DNA of 64,000 nt from Alteromonas sp. KC3 (GTDB lineage: Bacteria > Pseudomonadota > Gammaproteobacteria > Enterobacterales > Alteromonadaceae): positions 1,612,001 through 1,676,000 of the forward strand of contig NZ_AP024235.1 in NCBI RefSeq assembly GCF_016756315.1, given 5' to 3'. Under the pieces are notes generated by a model that was not told the DNA's origin, ran no database searches, and was given only the letters and a program-made list of their open reading frames with translations. Each line of letters starts with the position of its first letter. The first letter of the stretch is position 1. A program made the translations under genes and the position numbers. Positions 44,906 to 55,106 of the stretch are shown one piece after another.

Positions 44906-46180
44906 ATGACTTTACTCGCCCTCGGTATTAACCACAAAACAGCCCCAGTCGCATTACGTGAAAAAGTGGCCTTTACACCTGACTCATTGGTGGAAGCACT
45001 TGCGAGCTTAAAAAAGCTTGAAGGTGTAGACGAGTCAGTGATTGTGTCTACGTGTAATCGCACAGAACTGTATGTGAATACCCAAGATGAAAGTGGCCAG
45101 AAACTGCTGCAATGGCTCAGTGATTTTCATCATTTAAATGTACAGGAAATTTCAAACAACAGTTATGTGTTAACGCAGGATGAAGCGGTAAAGCATATCA
45201 TGCGTGTGGCAAGCGGCTTAGATTCACTAATACTGGGTGAGCCGCAAATTCTTGGACAAGTAAAACAAGCTTTTGGTGACGCAAAACACTCAGGAATGAT
45301 CAACAGCGAGTTTGATAAGTTATTTCAACATACATTCTCTGTTGCAAAACGCGTGAGAAGCGAAACCGATATAGGTGCTAACGCAGTAAGTGTTGCCTAT
45401 GCAGCTGTTCAGCTGGCCAAGCATATATTCGCCGAGTTACCCAAGCGCTCAGTGCTGCTAGTAGGGGCCGGCGAGACGATTGAATTGGTCGCGCAGCATT
45501 TAAAAGAGCAGGGTGTAAGCAAGATAGCGGTTGCGAATAGAACTGTAGCGCGCGCCGAAGCATTGGCTGAAACCCTCGGAGCAAGTGTTTATACACTTTC
45601 CCAGGTGCCAGAACACCTAAAAGATTTCGATATAGTGATCAGTTCTACGGCCAGTCAACTACCTTTAATAGGTAAAGGCATGGTCGAAAAAGCTTTAAAG
45701 CAGCGAAAGAACATGCCCATGTTTCTTGTAGACCTCGCAGTTCCAAGAGATATAGAGTCAGAAGTCAATGACTTAGGTGATGCTTACCTTTATACCGTTG
45801 ACGATTTACAGCATATTGTTCAAAAGAATTTAGAAAACCGAGAACAGGCAGCAATCGAAGCTGAAAAGCTTATAGATAAGCAAGCTGGCGACTACATGAC
45901 ATGGAAACAGTCGCAGCAATCAATCGATTTAGTGAGACAGTATCGCCAAAAAGGCATGGCGCAGCGTGACGATATTGTTGAAAAAGCCAAAGCACAATTG
46001 GCAGAAGGAAAAGAAGCTGAAGCGGTATTAGAAGAAATGGCGTATAAGTTAACCAATGCGCTATTGCATCCTACCACATTGGCGTTACGCGAAGCCGCCA
46101 TGCACGATGATCCAGCGTTAAGTCGTTGGCTAGGGCAAGCATTAGCATTGTCTGACTATACGTCAGAAGAGAATAAATAA
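44906..46180 (+). CDS. hemA: Glutamyl-tRNA reductase
   Basis: A 424-residue enzyme making glutamate-1-semialdehyde, first step of haem synthesis by the C5 route. The catalytic Cys lies in VSTCNRTELY near residue 50, GLDSLILGEPQILGQVKQAF near 107 is the tRNA/active-site block, and VLLVGAGETIELVAQHL near 191 is the NADPH domain. A C-terminal helical dimerisation domain follows. The ATG at 44906 gives MTLLALGINHKTAPV, the usual start; an upstream TTG is not preferred. It heads hemA-prfA-prmC. Confidence 0.97.
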   Translation: MTLLALGINHKTAPVALREKVAFTPDSLVEALASLKKLEGVDESVIVSTCNRTELYVNTQDESGQKLLQWLSDFHHLNVQEISNNSYVLTQDEAVKHIMRVASGLDSLILGEPQILGQVKQAFGDAKHSGMINSEFDKLFQHTFSVAKRVRSETDIGANAVSVAYAAVQLAKHIFAELPKRSVLLVGAGETIELVAQHLKEQGVSKIAVANRTVARAEALAETLGASVYTLSQVPEHLKDFDIVISSTASQLPLIGKGMVEKALKQRKNMPMFLVDLAVPRDIESEVNDLGDAYLYTVDDLQHIVQKNLENREQAAIEAEKLIDKQAGDYMTWKQSQQSIDLVRQYRQKGMAQRDDIVEKAKAQLAEGKEAEAVLEEMAYKLTNALLHPTTLALREAAMHDDPALSRWLGQALALSDYTSEENK

Positions 46181-46195
46181 GGTAATAAGAAGCAT

Positions 46196-47281
46196 ATGAA
46201 AGAGTCGGTAGTTAGGAAGCTCGAGCATCTTGTTGAGCGTTTCGAAGAAGTTCAGGCCCTGTTAGGTGACCCTGATGTTATCGGCGATCAAGAGAAGTTT
46301 CGCAATCTATCAAAAGAGTTTAGCCAGCTTGAAGACGTCGTTGCTGGCTTTAATGCCTATCAGCAAGCCCAAGAAAATCTTGCGTCTGCATTAGAAATGC
46401 TAAACGAAGATGATGTAGAAATGCGTGAAATGGCGCAAGAAGAGATGAAAGAAGCGAAAGCGGATATTGAACGCTTAGAAACAGAGCTTCAAGTGCTGTT
46501 ACTGCCTAAAGATCCTAACGACGACAATAACTGTTTCTTAGAGATTCGAGCAGGCGCTGGTGGTGATGAAGCTGCCATTTTTGCTGGCGACTTATTCCGT
46601 ATGTACAGTCGTTATGCAGAGAGCAGAGGCTGGCGTGTTGAATTGGTCAATGCCAATGAAGGCGAACATGGTGGTTATAAAGAAGTTATTGCTAATATTA
46701 GCGGTGACGGGGTTTATGGCGTTATGAAATTCGAGTCAGGCGGTCACCGCGTTCAGCGAGTGCCTGAAACGGAATCGCAAGGACGTATCCACACTTCTGC
46801 ATGTACTGTTGCGGTATTACCGGAAATTCCTGAGTCAGAAGCCATTGAGATTAATCCAGCTGAACTTCGAATTGATACGTTCCGCGCATCAGGTGCGGGT
46901 GGTCAGCACGTAAACAAAACTGATTCTGCTATTCGTATAACCCACTTGCCATCAGGCTTAGTGGTTGAATGTCAGGACGAGCGTTCACAGCATAAAAACA
47001 GAGCGAAAGCGATGTCTGTATTGCAAGCGCGTTTGAATCAGATTGAAGAAGAAAAACGTGCCGCTGAAGAGGCCTCCACCCGCAAAAGCTTGGTGGGTAG
47101 TGGCGATCGCTCAGAGCGCATTCGCACATACAACTTCCCGCAAGGTCGCGTTACAGATCACCGTATCAACCTGACAATCTATCGACTTGATGAAGTTGTA
47201 GAGGGTGATTTAAAGCAGCTAATTGACCCTATATTACAAGAGCACCAAGCTGACTTATTGGCGTCGCTTTCTGACGAATAA
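46196..47281 (+). CDS. prfA: Peptide chain release factor 1
   Basis: A 361-residue factor that reads UAA and UAG stop codons. The catalytic GGQ ([19 protein letters not shown] near residue 228) and the codon-reading tripeptide region are intact. It starts 15 bases after hemA and is followed directly by prmC, its methyltransferase. Confidence 0.98.
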   Translation: MKESVVRKLEHLVERFEEVQALLGDPDVIGDQEKFRNLSKEFSQLEDVVAGFNAYQQAQENLASALEMLNEDDVEMREMAQEEMKEAKADIERLETELQVLLLPKDPNDDNNCFLEIRAGAGGDEAAIFAGDLFRMYSRYAESRGWRVELVNANEGEHGGYKEVIANISGDGVYGVMKFESGGHRVQRVPETESQGRIHTSACTVAVLPEIPESEAIEINPAELRIDTFRASGAGGQHVNKTDSAIRITHLPSGLVVECQDERSQHKNRAKAMSVLQARLNQIEEEKRAAEEASTRKSLVGSGDRSERIRTYNFPQGRVTDHRINLTIYRLDEVVEGDLKQLIDPILQEHQADLLASLSDE

Positions 47282-47283
47282 CG

Positions 47284-48138
47284 ATGCGAATTGACACCGC
47301 CCTCAATTGGGCAATAAAACAACTCGAGGGCGGTGAATCGCCCTCGGTTGATGCCAAAGTATTATTGGCTCATGTGTTAAATAAAACACAAACCTACTTA
47401 TTCACTTGGCCGGATAAAACAATAAGCCCGATTGAGCAATCGCAGTACGAGGTTGCAGTGAAAAGAAGGCAATCAGGTGAGCCTGTCGCTTACATTATTG
47501 GGCAGCGAGACTTTTGGACGCTTTCGCTTAAAACGTCACCGCACACGTTAATACCTCGCCCTGATACCGAAATACTGGTAGAGCAAGTACTGCATTGGGC
47601 TCATCAACGCCTAAAGACCGCGCCCGACATTCCACTTGATATTTGTGACCTTGGCACGGGGACCGGCGCAATTGCGTTGGCTGTCGCTTCAGAGCTCAAA
47701 GATAGCAAAGTTTTTGGTGTCGACTTTCTTTTAGAAGCGGTGACTTTGGCCACGTCGAATGCCAAGTTAAATGCCATTTCAAATGCGACCTTCAAACAAA
47801 GCGACTGGTTTAGCGACCTTGGCGATCTGAGGTTTGACGTTATTGTGTCAAACCCACCCTATATCGAAGATACAAGCCCTTATTTAGCTCAAGGTGATGT
47901 GCGTTTTGAACCTAAGTCAGCCCTTATTGCAGGTCAAGACGGTTTAGACGATATCAAGCATATCATCAAACATGCACCTCATTACTTAAAGGCACAGGGA
48001 CTATTGGCCTTTGAACACGGGTTTGATCAAGCTTCTCGTATACAAGCATTGCTGCTTGAAGCTGGATTTAGCGATGTTAAATCGGTTAAAGATTACGGAG
48101 GAAACGACAGAGTGACATTTGGTGTAATTAGTGGTTGA
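47284..48138 (+). CDS. prmC: Release factor glutamine methyltransferase
   Basis: A 284-residue SAM-dependent enzyme that methylates the GGQ glutamine of RF1 and RF2. The SAM-binding CDLGTGTGAIALAVASEL is near residue 117 and the catalytic NPPY (VSNPPYIEDT) near 186. It begins two bases after the prfA stop, so it is coupled to its substrate gene. Confidence 0.96.
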   Translation: MRIDTALNWAIKQLEGGESPSVDAKVLLAHVLNKTQTYLFTWPDKTISPIEQSQYEVAVKRRQSGEPVAYIIGQRDFWTLSLKTSPHTLIPRPDTEILVEQVLHWAHQRLKTAPDIPLDICDLGTGTGAIALAVASELKDSKVFGVDFLLEAVTLATSNAKLNAISNATFKQSDWFSDLGDLRFDVIVSNPPYIEDTSPYLAQGDVRFEPKSALIAGQDGLDDIKHIIKHAPHYLKAQGLLAFEHGFDQASRIQALLLEAGFSDVKSVKDYGGNDRVTFGVISG

Positions 48139-48247
48139 AAAACGTGCAAGTTTGCTTATATTCTGTTTTGCATTAGTATCTTTGTGACGCACTATAAAAA
48201 TAAAAAGTGTAAAGCTTAACAATCTTTTACCTTACAGGATGTACCAG

Positions 48248-49834
48248 ATGAATGACGACTTTCTATTCGCAGAAGACGATGACGAAAATGAATATGACGA
48301 TCTGGGTAGTTGGAAAGTACTTATTGTTGACGATGAACCTGAAGTACATGCCGTTACCAAACTTGCACTGAACGACTTTAGCTTAAATGGTAAAACCCTT
48401 GAATTTGTCAGTGCTTACAGCGGTGAGGAAGCCAAAAATTGCTTTAGAGACCACGACGATATTGCAGTAGTTTTACTTGATGTCGTAATGGAAACGGATG
48501 ACGCTGGGTTAAAAGTGGCCGAGTATATTCGCAACGAACTCGATAACCACTTCACCCGCATTATTCTGCGCACAGGGCAACCCGGTCAAGCCCCAGAGAA
48601 AGACGTTATTATCAATTACGATATAAACGACTATAAATCAAAAACTGAATTAACGGCTCAAAAACTGTTTACCGTTATCATCGCTGCGCTACGTTCCTAC
48701 AGAGACATTATCGTTATCGAAGAAAACCGACGTGGCTTAGAAAAGATAATTGACGCCTCGGTTGACTTGTTTTCCTCTCGTTCCCTTGAAAAATTTATGC
48801 AGGGCATAATCCAGCAGCTAGCCTCAATATTAGGGTGCTCTAAAGATGCAGCCTACATTACGACAGCGGTAGCGACAACGTCACGTACGTTAAACACGGT
48901 TAATTCACCAAGCAATGTCAAATCCTCAATGGGTAAAGACGAGCTCTATGTTTTTGCTGGCAACGGCGAGTATGCAAGTAAGGAAGGTGTAGCGCTAAAA
49001 GAGGCAATCAGCCCCCAAGAATACGCTTTGTGCGCCAAAGCTATGCGCGAAAAACAAATAGTTTACGCTGAAGACCATGTCGTAGCCTATTGTAATAGCA
49101 AGTCACATAAAGGGGCGTTGTTATATCTTTCTGGTTTACCTAGAAGAATCGGCGAGAGCGATAGACACCTCGTAAAGCGTTTTTCTGATAGTGTACAACT
49201 CGCGTTTGATAATGTACTTAAAACGGTAGATGTCGAAGCAACTCAGCGTGAAATTATTGAGCGACTTGGTAAGGTGCTTGAGCACGAAAACGAGTCATCA
49301 AATCACATTAAACGCATGATTGAGATGTCAGTACTGCTTGCGCAAAAAGCAGGGCTAAAAGAAAAAGATGTTAACGCGCTTAAACTCGCCATTCCTCTTC
49401 ATGATATCGGTACCTCTTTTGTGCCAAAATCGATTTTGCACAAATCTACGCCTCTCACTGAAGATGAGATTTTTGAAATTCGAAAACACGCCGAGTTCGG
49501 TTACCAAATACTGAAGAATTCAAGTCGACCCACTATTCAGTTAGCTGCAACATTGGCCAAAGAGCATCATGAGCGCTGGGATGGGCGCGGTTATCCTGAT
49601 GGTAAAGCGCAAGATGGCATTCAAATCGAAAGCCGCATAGCAACGCTTGTAGACGTGTTTGATGCATTGATTAACGAACGTCCGTACAAGCCAGCATGGA
49701 CTATCGATAAAGTGGAAGCGGTGATCCGCGAAGAAAGTGGGAAGCATTTCGACCCTGAGTTAGTGTCTTTGCTTTTAAGCGACTTACCTGCATTTTTAGC
49801 GATTCAGGCGCAATACCCTGATGACACAAAATAA
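48248..49834 (+). CDS. Response regulator with DUF3369 and HD-GYP domains (c-di-GMP phosphodiesterase type)
   Basis: A 528-residue protein: an acidic N-terminus, a receiver domain (about 20-145; IVDDEPEVHAV, phospho-Asp in VLLDVVM), a DUF3369 domain (about 150-325) and a C-terminal HD-GYP domain (HDIGTSFVPKSILHK and HHERWDGRGYPDG) near 380-450. The metal ligands and GYP are present, so hydrolysis of cyclic di-GMP is likely. The ATG at 48248 is eight bases after AGGA and preferred over ATG 48239, which overlaps it. It sits within the hemA-prfA-prmC-kdsA block, where E. coli has no such gene; no histidine kinase is adjacent. Confidence 0.88.
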   Translation: MNDDFLFAEDDDENEYDDLGSWKVLIVDDEPEVHAVTKLALNDFSLNGKTLEFVSAYSGEEAKNCFRDHDDIAVVLLDVVMETDDAGLKVAEYIRNELDNHFTRIILRTGQPGQAPEKDVIINYDINDYKSKTELTAQKLFTVIIAALRSYRDIIVIEENRRGLEKIIDASVDLFSSRSLEKFMQGIIQQLASILGCSKDAAYITTAVATTSRTLNTVNSPSNVKSSMGKDELYVFAGNGEYASKEGVALKEAISPQEYALCAKAMREKQIVYAEDHVVAYCNSKSHKGALLYLSGLPRRIGESDRHLVKRFSDSVQLAFDNVLKTVDVEATQREIIERLGKVLEHENESSNHIKRMIEMSVLLAQKAGLKEKDVNALKLAIPLHDIGTSFVPKSILHKSTPLTEDEIFEIRKHAEFGYQILKNSSRPTIQLAATLAKEHHERWDGRGYPDGKAQDGIQIESRIATLVDVFDALINERPYKPAWTIDKVEAVIREESGKHFDPELVSLLLSDLPAFLAIQAQYPDDTK

Positions 49835-49985
49835 TTCAGCGAAGCTGTCGTGATTGATATTTGGGCATTTAGTTTGAATATCACATAAAAGCGTAACACT
49901 TTTCGAATTAAATCAACGATAATTACAGGTGCTTTTGCACCTGTATTTTTTTACAACCATAACAACAATAAGCGAGACATTGACC

Positions 49986-50357
49986 ATGTACATGATGGCA
50001 AAACATCTTCATTTGACGGCTGTTGCACTAAGTATCCTTTTTTTCGTTTTTAGATTTATTTGGTTTCAGTTTGATGCAAATGCGCTCACCAAAAAATGGG
50101 TAAAAATTCTGCCCCACATTATCGATACAGTATTACTTGCAAGTGCAATTTGGCTTTGTGTTATTCTATCTCAATACCCCTTGGTTAATGCATGGCTAAC
50201 ATTCAAAGTCATAGGCGTTGTGCTTTATATTGTGTTCGGCCTATTTGCGCTAAAGAAAGCCAAGACCTCTGTCGCACGTTGGTGCTTTTTTGTTGCTGCG
50301 TTAGCTGTGCTTATGGCGACAGCGATGGTGGCAGTCACCAAGCAACCCCTCTTTTAG
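49986..50357 (+). CDS. SirB2-family membrane protein
   Basis: A 123-residue integral membrane protein with four membrane segments (MYMMAKHLHLTAVALSILFFVFRF, then about 50-65, 70-90 and 100-118). It matches the SirB2 (YchQ) family found between prmC and kdsA in other gammaproteobacteria. The function is not established. The start is assigned by homology, as the ribosome-binding site is weak. The sirB1 (ychA) gene that usually accompanies it is absent here. Confidence 0.82.
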   Translation: MYMMAKHLHLTAVALSILFFVFRFIWFQFDANALTKKWVKILPHIIDTVLLASAIWLCVILSQYPLVNAWLTFKVIGVVLYIVFGLFALKKAKTSVARWCFFVAALAVLMATAMVAVTKQPLF

Positions 50358-51230
<873 letters not shown>

Positions 51231-51270
51231 GCGATAAGTGACGTTAGTTATCTTGTAAGGTTGATGGCGT

Positions 51271-51292
51271 ATGCCGGTGCGTGCACCGGCAT
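51271..51292. terminator. Strong hairpin between kdsA and the next gene, without T-run
   Basis: ATGCCGGTGC-gt-GCACCGGCAT, a perfect ten-base-pair inverted repeat between convergent genes. There is no clear T-run on either side, so it may protect RNA ends or act in Rho-dependent termination. Confidence 0.55.
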
Positions 51293-51314
51293 GCGTATCA
51301 GGTGTGAGAGTGGC

Positions 51315-51593
51315 TTATTCGCTTTCTGCGACGGTCACGCGCTCTTCACGTTTGCTCATAGCAATTAGATTTTCATGCAGTTTTATCTGCACAGCTTCTG
51401 CCAAAATTGCTTTTGACTGCTTTCTAACAAGAATGTGTGCGTCATTTTCAGGCAGTACATCTGCCATTTTAACGCTGGTCATTGCAGTGTTAATTAATGA
51501 TTGAAGATTGATCTTTTCTGGTTGTGCGTTAGCATTTGCAGCGGCACTTGCGAATGCCATTACAGACACGCTAGCTAGTAGTAGTTTTTTCAT
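51315..51593 (-). CDS. Small exported protein, 92 residues, unknown function
   Basis: A signal peptide (about residues 1-23, ending ANANA) followed by a 69-residue helical, charged mature protein with no cysteine and no recognised motif. The ATG at 51593 has AGGTG five bases before it; a GTG two codons earlier is less likely. It is probably periplasmic. The gene is isolated, with the gcvA promoter region behind it. Confidence 0.72.
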   Translation of the reverse strand: MKKLLLASVSVMAFASAAANANAQPEKINLQSLINTAMTSVKMADVLPENDAHILVRKQSKAILAEAVQIKLHENLIAMSKREERVTVAESE

Positions 51594-51809
51594 TTTCACA
51601 CCTAATAAAAATAATTAAAAATATGTTGCTTTTTGTTAAAATGATTAACAAGTAAGCTGTATAAAACGCTGAAATTCAAAGTTCTTTTTAAATTTCGGGT
51701 AAATAGTAGTCAGTATTGGGTTAAAAATAAAACGAGTTAAAGTATGGGTGGTCATTAGAAAAACTAATGCTTTTGTCATGCTTTGGTCACACTGGGTTGA
51801 AAAGTTTAT

Positions 51810-52709
51810 ATGCATCGACGTTTACCCCCCTTAAATGCGCTCAAAGCCTTTGAGGCAGCAGCGAGACACTTGAGTTTTACAAAAGCCGCCGATGAGCTTT
51901 TTGTGACTCAAGCTGCGGTGAGTCACCAGATAAAAGCGTTAGAAGATTTTTTATCGATGAAGTTGTTTCTTCGTCGAAATCGAACTTTGCTGCTGACTGA
52001 AGAAGGACAGGCGTATTTTTTGGAGCTTAAAGATATATTTAAGCATCTCCAAGAAGCGACAGAGCGGTTATTAGCAAAGGGGAGCAAAGGCGCAATTACC
52101 GTGGCGATGCCACCGAGTTTTGCAAGCCAATGGCTGGTACCCCGTATTCATAAATTTAGTCTTGCGCACCCAGATATCGATGTTCGAATCAAAGCGGTGG
52201 ATTTTGACGAAGGCTTTTTAGAAGACGACGTGGACGTTGCTATTTATTACGGAAAAGGGCGATGGGCGGGGTTACAAGCCGACCAATTACATCGAGAGTT
52301 TCTTACGCCTTTGTGCTCGCCATTGTTGTTCCAAGGACCTAAACCGCTAAATGATTTATCTGATTTGCGTCATCATGTATTGCTTCACGATCTCAGTCGG
52401 GCAGCGTGGAAAAACTGGCTTAAAACGGTTGGTGTTGTGGGCGTGAATGTAAATCAGGGGCCGGTATTTAGTCACTCAATGTTAGTGCTTCAAGCTGCTG
52501 CACTGGGGCAGGGTATTGCCTTGGGCAATACTGTGCTTGCGCGTCCTGAGATTGAAGCAGGGCGACTCGTGATGCCATTTGAAGAGCGTGTAGAAAGTCG
52601 GGATGCTTTCTATTTAGTGTGCGAGGAATCACAAGCAGAGTTAGGCAAAATTGCCGCCTTTAGAGATTGGATTTTAGCGTTAGTCGAGGAAGAGCAAGAC
52701 GATGTTTGA
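51810..52709 (+). CDS. gcvA: LysR-family regulator GcvA-like
   Basis: A 299-residue LysR protein. The start RRLPPLNALKAFEAAARHLSFTKAADELFVTQAAVSHQIKALE is the GcvA-type helix-turn-helix, followed by a substrate-binding domain. In E. coli GcvA controls the glycine cleavage system. Here the gene is followed by a hydrolase gene, DUF423 and rlmM, matching the E. coli gcvA-ygdD-rlmM order. The glycine cleavage genes are not in the window, so the glycine role is inferred from family and context. Confidence 0.88.
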   Translation: MHRRLPPLNALKAFEAAARHLSFTKAADELFVTQAAVSHQIKALEDFLSMKLFLRRNRTLLLTEEGQAYFLELKDIFKHLQEATERLLAKGSKGAITVAMPPSFASQWLVPRIHKFSLAHPDIDVRIKAVDFDEGFLEDDVDVAIYYGKGRWAGLQADQLHREFLTPLCSPLLFQGPKPLNDLSDLRHHVLLHDLSRAAWKNWLKTVGVVGVNVNQGPVFSHSMLVLQAAALGQGIALGNTVLARPEIEAGRLVMPFEERVESRDAFYLVCEESQAELGKIAAFRDWILALVEEEQDDV

Positions 52710-53334
52710 TATTGAAGTGCACAGTGCCACCAACCCAGCGGCTAGGCTTATACTGGCTCATGGTGCAGGTGCGGGCAAAGAGCATGAGTTTATGCAGGCA
52801 GTGACACAAGCGTTAAATGCACATAGTATCGAGGTTGTTTTGTTTAACTTCCCCTATATGCAAGTTATTAAAGAGACAGGAAAGCGTCGCCCGCCGGATA
52901 AAGCTGAAAAGCTGCTCGCGCATTTTTCAGACGTTATTGATCACGTTTCTCAAACGCGTCAATCACTGCCTACTTTTATTGGTGGGAAGTCGATGGGTGG
53001 GCGAATGGCCACAATGTTGGTAGACGACATTGAAAGCGTAAAAGGTGCGGCAATTCTTGGTTACCCTTTTCATCCGCCAGGAAAACCGGAAAAGACAAGA
53101 ACAGAGCACCTCGAAACAACCGCGAAACCCATACTGATTGTGCAAGGAGAGCGCGACACATTTGGTACACAAAACGAAGTAGAAGCGTATACGCTTTCAT
53201 CTTCGATTCAATGTGAGTTTCTTGTAGACGGTGACCATAGTCTAAAACCGCGAAAGGCCAGTGGAAAAACACATCAAGAACACATTGAGCGTGCTTCAAC
53301 GCTGATAGAAGCCTTTATCAAAAATACGATTTAA
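52702..53334 (+). CDS. Alpha/beta hydrolase, KANSL3/Tex30-type
   Basis: A 210-residue protein overlapping gcvA by eight bases. RLILAHGAGAGKEHEF near residue 16 is an oxyanion-type loop, GGKSMGGRMATML near 93 holds the nucleophile Ser, and ILIVQGERDTFGT and VDGDHSLKPRK near 190 supply Asp and His. This is the small KANL3/Tex30-type alpha/beta hydrolase. The substrate is unknown. Confidence 0.85.
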   Translation: MFDIEVHSATNPAARLILAHGAGAGKEHEFMQAVTQALNAHSIEVVLFNFPYMQVIKETGKRRPPDKAEKLLAHFSDVIDHVSQTRQSLPTFIGGKSMGGRMATMLVDDIESVKGAAILGYPFHPPGKPEKTRTEHLETTAKPILIVQGERDTFGTQNEVEAYTLSSSIQCEFLVDGDHSLKPRKASGKTHQEHIERASTLIEAFIKNTI

Positions 53335-53410
53335 CATTAACGCTGTCATCGCCTTACAACATTATTCTTTACCGAGTAAACGTTAGCGTTTAGCGCTAAA
53401 AGAGTGTCAA

Positions 53411-53839
53411 ATGAGTTCAACAAATTACAATACATCGTCCATGGCTCCCATGCTGCTTGCAGCTGGTGCTATATTTGCCGGAACAAGTGTTATGCTTGGC
53501 GCATTTGGGGCTCACGGACTAAAAAGCTTTTTATCTGCTCAGATGCTAAATACTTTTGAGATTGGCGTTCGTTACCAAATGTATCATGGCCTTGCTATCC
53601 TAGTACTGCCAGCTTTATCCAATTATGCAGAAGTTAAATGGCTTAATCGCGCAGCGATGTGTTTCGTGGTGGGCGGCGTTTTGTTTTCGGGAAGTTTATA
53701 TGCATTGGCCCTCACTGGCATAAAATGGTTTGGGCCGGTAACACCTTTGGGCGGCCTACTCTTCATTATGGGGTGGGCAGTGCTTGCTTTCACTCTAGTA
53801 CGTGGCCAGCGCGCCATTAAGGTAAGTAATGACAACTAG
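53411..53839 (+). CDS. DUF423 family membrane protein (YgdD-like)
   Basis: A 142-residue membrane protein with four membrane segments (MLLAAGAIFAGTSVMLGAFGAHGLKSF, then about 57-75, 82-102 and 110-130). GAFGAHGL and RYQMYHGLAIL are DUF423 marks. The function of the family is unknown. It overlaps the start of rlmM by 11 bases, as in the gcvA-ygdD-rlmM order of E. coli. Confidence 0.9.
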   Translation: MSSTNYNTSSMAPMLLAAGAIFAGTSVMLGAFGAHGLKSFLSAQMLNTFEIGVRYQMYHGLAILVLPALSNYAEVKWLNRAAMCFVVGGVLFSGSLYALALTGIKWFGPVTPLGGLLFIMGWAVLAFTLVRGQRAIKVSNDN

Positions 53840-54923
53840 TATTTTAGCGTATTGTAGGCCGGGTTATGAGAGTGACACCGCCAACGAATTAACAACGCGT
53901 TATGGTGAAGCAGGGTGCTATGGTTACCCAGTATCGAAGAAAAATAATGGCTTTGTTCACTATCATTTATACGATGCTGCTCAGCTAGAGGACACAGTGA
54001 GTCAGTTCGCGGTTAGTGAGAGTATTTTTCCCCGACAACTTGTTGCGGTGTTTGCAAACATGGTGGACATCGAAAAAGAGGATAGAGTAGGGCAGGTATT
54101 AGATGCGCTGAGCGACATAGAAAAGCCGTTTGCAATATTTGGCGCAGTCGATGTTGAATATCCTGATACCGAAGAAGGGAAGACCCTAGCAAAGTTTTGT
54201 AGAAAGTTTACGGTTCCTTTGCGACAAGCGCTTCGAAAAGCCAATTGGCTCACTGCAAAGGAAAACGCAGGAAAGCCCAAACTACATATTTTCTTTGAAT
54301 CATTTGAAATTTGCCATATTGGCTATACATTGCCCGATTATGGCAGTACTGATCATCTGGGAATTTGTCGTCTAAAATTTCCAAGTGATGCGCCAAGTCG
54401 GTCTACCCTTAAACTCGAAGACGCATTAGTGAATATGCTAAGCGCAAAACAGCAGGAACAAGTGCTTCGAACGGGCGGACGTGCGGTTGACTTAGGGGCG
54501 TGCCCGGGCGGGTGGACCTATCAACTCGTTAAGCGTGGAATGTACGTAGAGGCTATCGATAATGGTCTTGTGGCAGACAGTTTAATGAGTACAGGGTTAG
54601 TTGAGCATCATGCAGCAGACGGATTTACATATCGGCCACAATTTGGTCGTGTAGATTTACTTGTATGTGATATGATAGAGCAACCCGATAGGGTAGCAAA
54701 GTTGATGGGTGACTGGCTGGTTAAACACTGGGCAACGCACGCGATTTTCAACTTGAAGCTACCTATGAAACAGCGTTATGAAACTGTGATTGAAGCCATG
54801 ACGTTGCTAAAAAGCCGTTTAAATGCGTTAGAAGATGCATTTGCGGTAAAGGTGAGGCATCTCTACCACGACAGAGATGAAGTTACAGTAACAATTGTTC
54901 GCACTTCAAAAGATGAGGTGTGA
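53829..54923 (+). CDS. rlmM: 23S rRNA 2'-O-methyltransferase RlmM
   Basis: A 364-residue enzyme that methylates C2498 of 23S rRNA. An N-terminal THUMP-like region (about 1-170) precedes the Rossmann methyltransferase: VDLGACPGGWTYQLVKRGMYVEAIDNG near residue 218, then LLVCDMIEQPD near 274 and the catalytic Lys in FNLKLPMK. Its position after DUF423 with an 11-base overlap agrees with E. coli. Confidence 0.95.
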   Translation: MTTSILAYCRPGYESDTANELTTRYGEAGCYGYPVSKKNNGFVHYHLYDAAQLEDTVSQFAVSESIFPRQLVAVFANMVDIEKEDRVGQVLDALSDIEKPFAIFGAVDVEYPDTEEGKTLAKFCRKFTVPLRQALRKANWLTAKENAGKPKLHIFFESFEICHIGYTLPDYGSTDHLGICRLKFPSDAPSRSTLKLEDALVNMLSAKQQEQVLRTGGRAVDLGACPGGWTYQLVKRGMYVEAIDNGLVADSLMSTGLVEHHAADGFTYRPQFGRVDLLVCDMIEQPDRVAKLMGDWLVKHWATHAIFNLKLPMKQRYETVIEAMTLLKSRLNALEDAFAVKVRHLYHDRDEVTVTIVRTSKDEV

Positions 54924-55037
54924 TTTTGTTATTTTTCAAAAAAGTGTCATAAGCTTTTAAGTTGTTGATACTTATAGAAAAGAATTGATGGTGGTGCGGA
55001 TTTTAGCAAACGAATTTGAGGTTTATGCTAAAAAAGG

Positions 55038-55067
55038 TGTAAATCTGGTACAAAAATCCTTTATAAT
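55038..55067 (+). promoter_or_regulatory. Promoter of the EF-G gene
   Basis: A consensus TATAAT (55062-55067) followed by the GC-rich CCGGCCG discriminator. The -35 (TGTAAA, 18 bases upstream) is weak. The discriminator suggests growth-rate control. Confidence 0.55.
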
Positions 55068-55106
55068 CCGGCCGTTTTTTTACTCTGAACCAATGAAAGT
55101 GAACTA

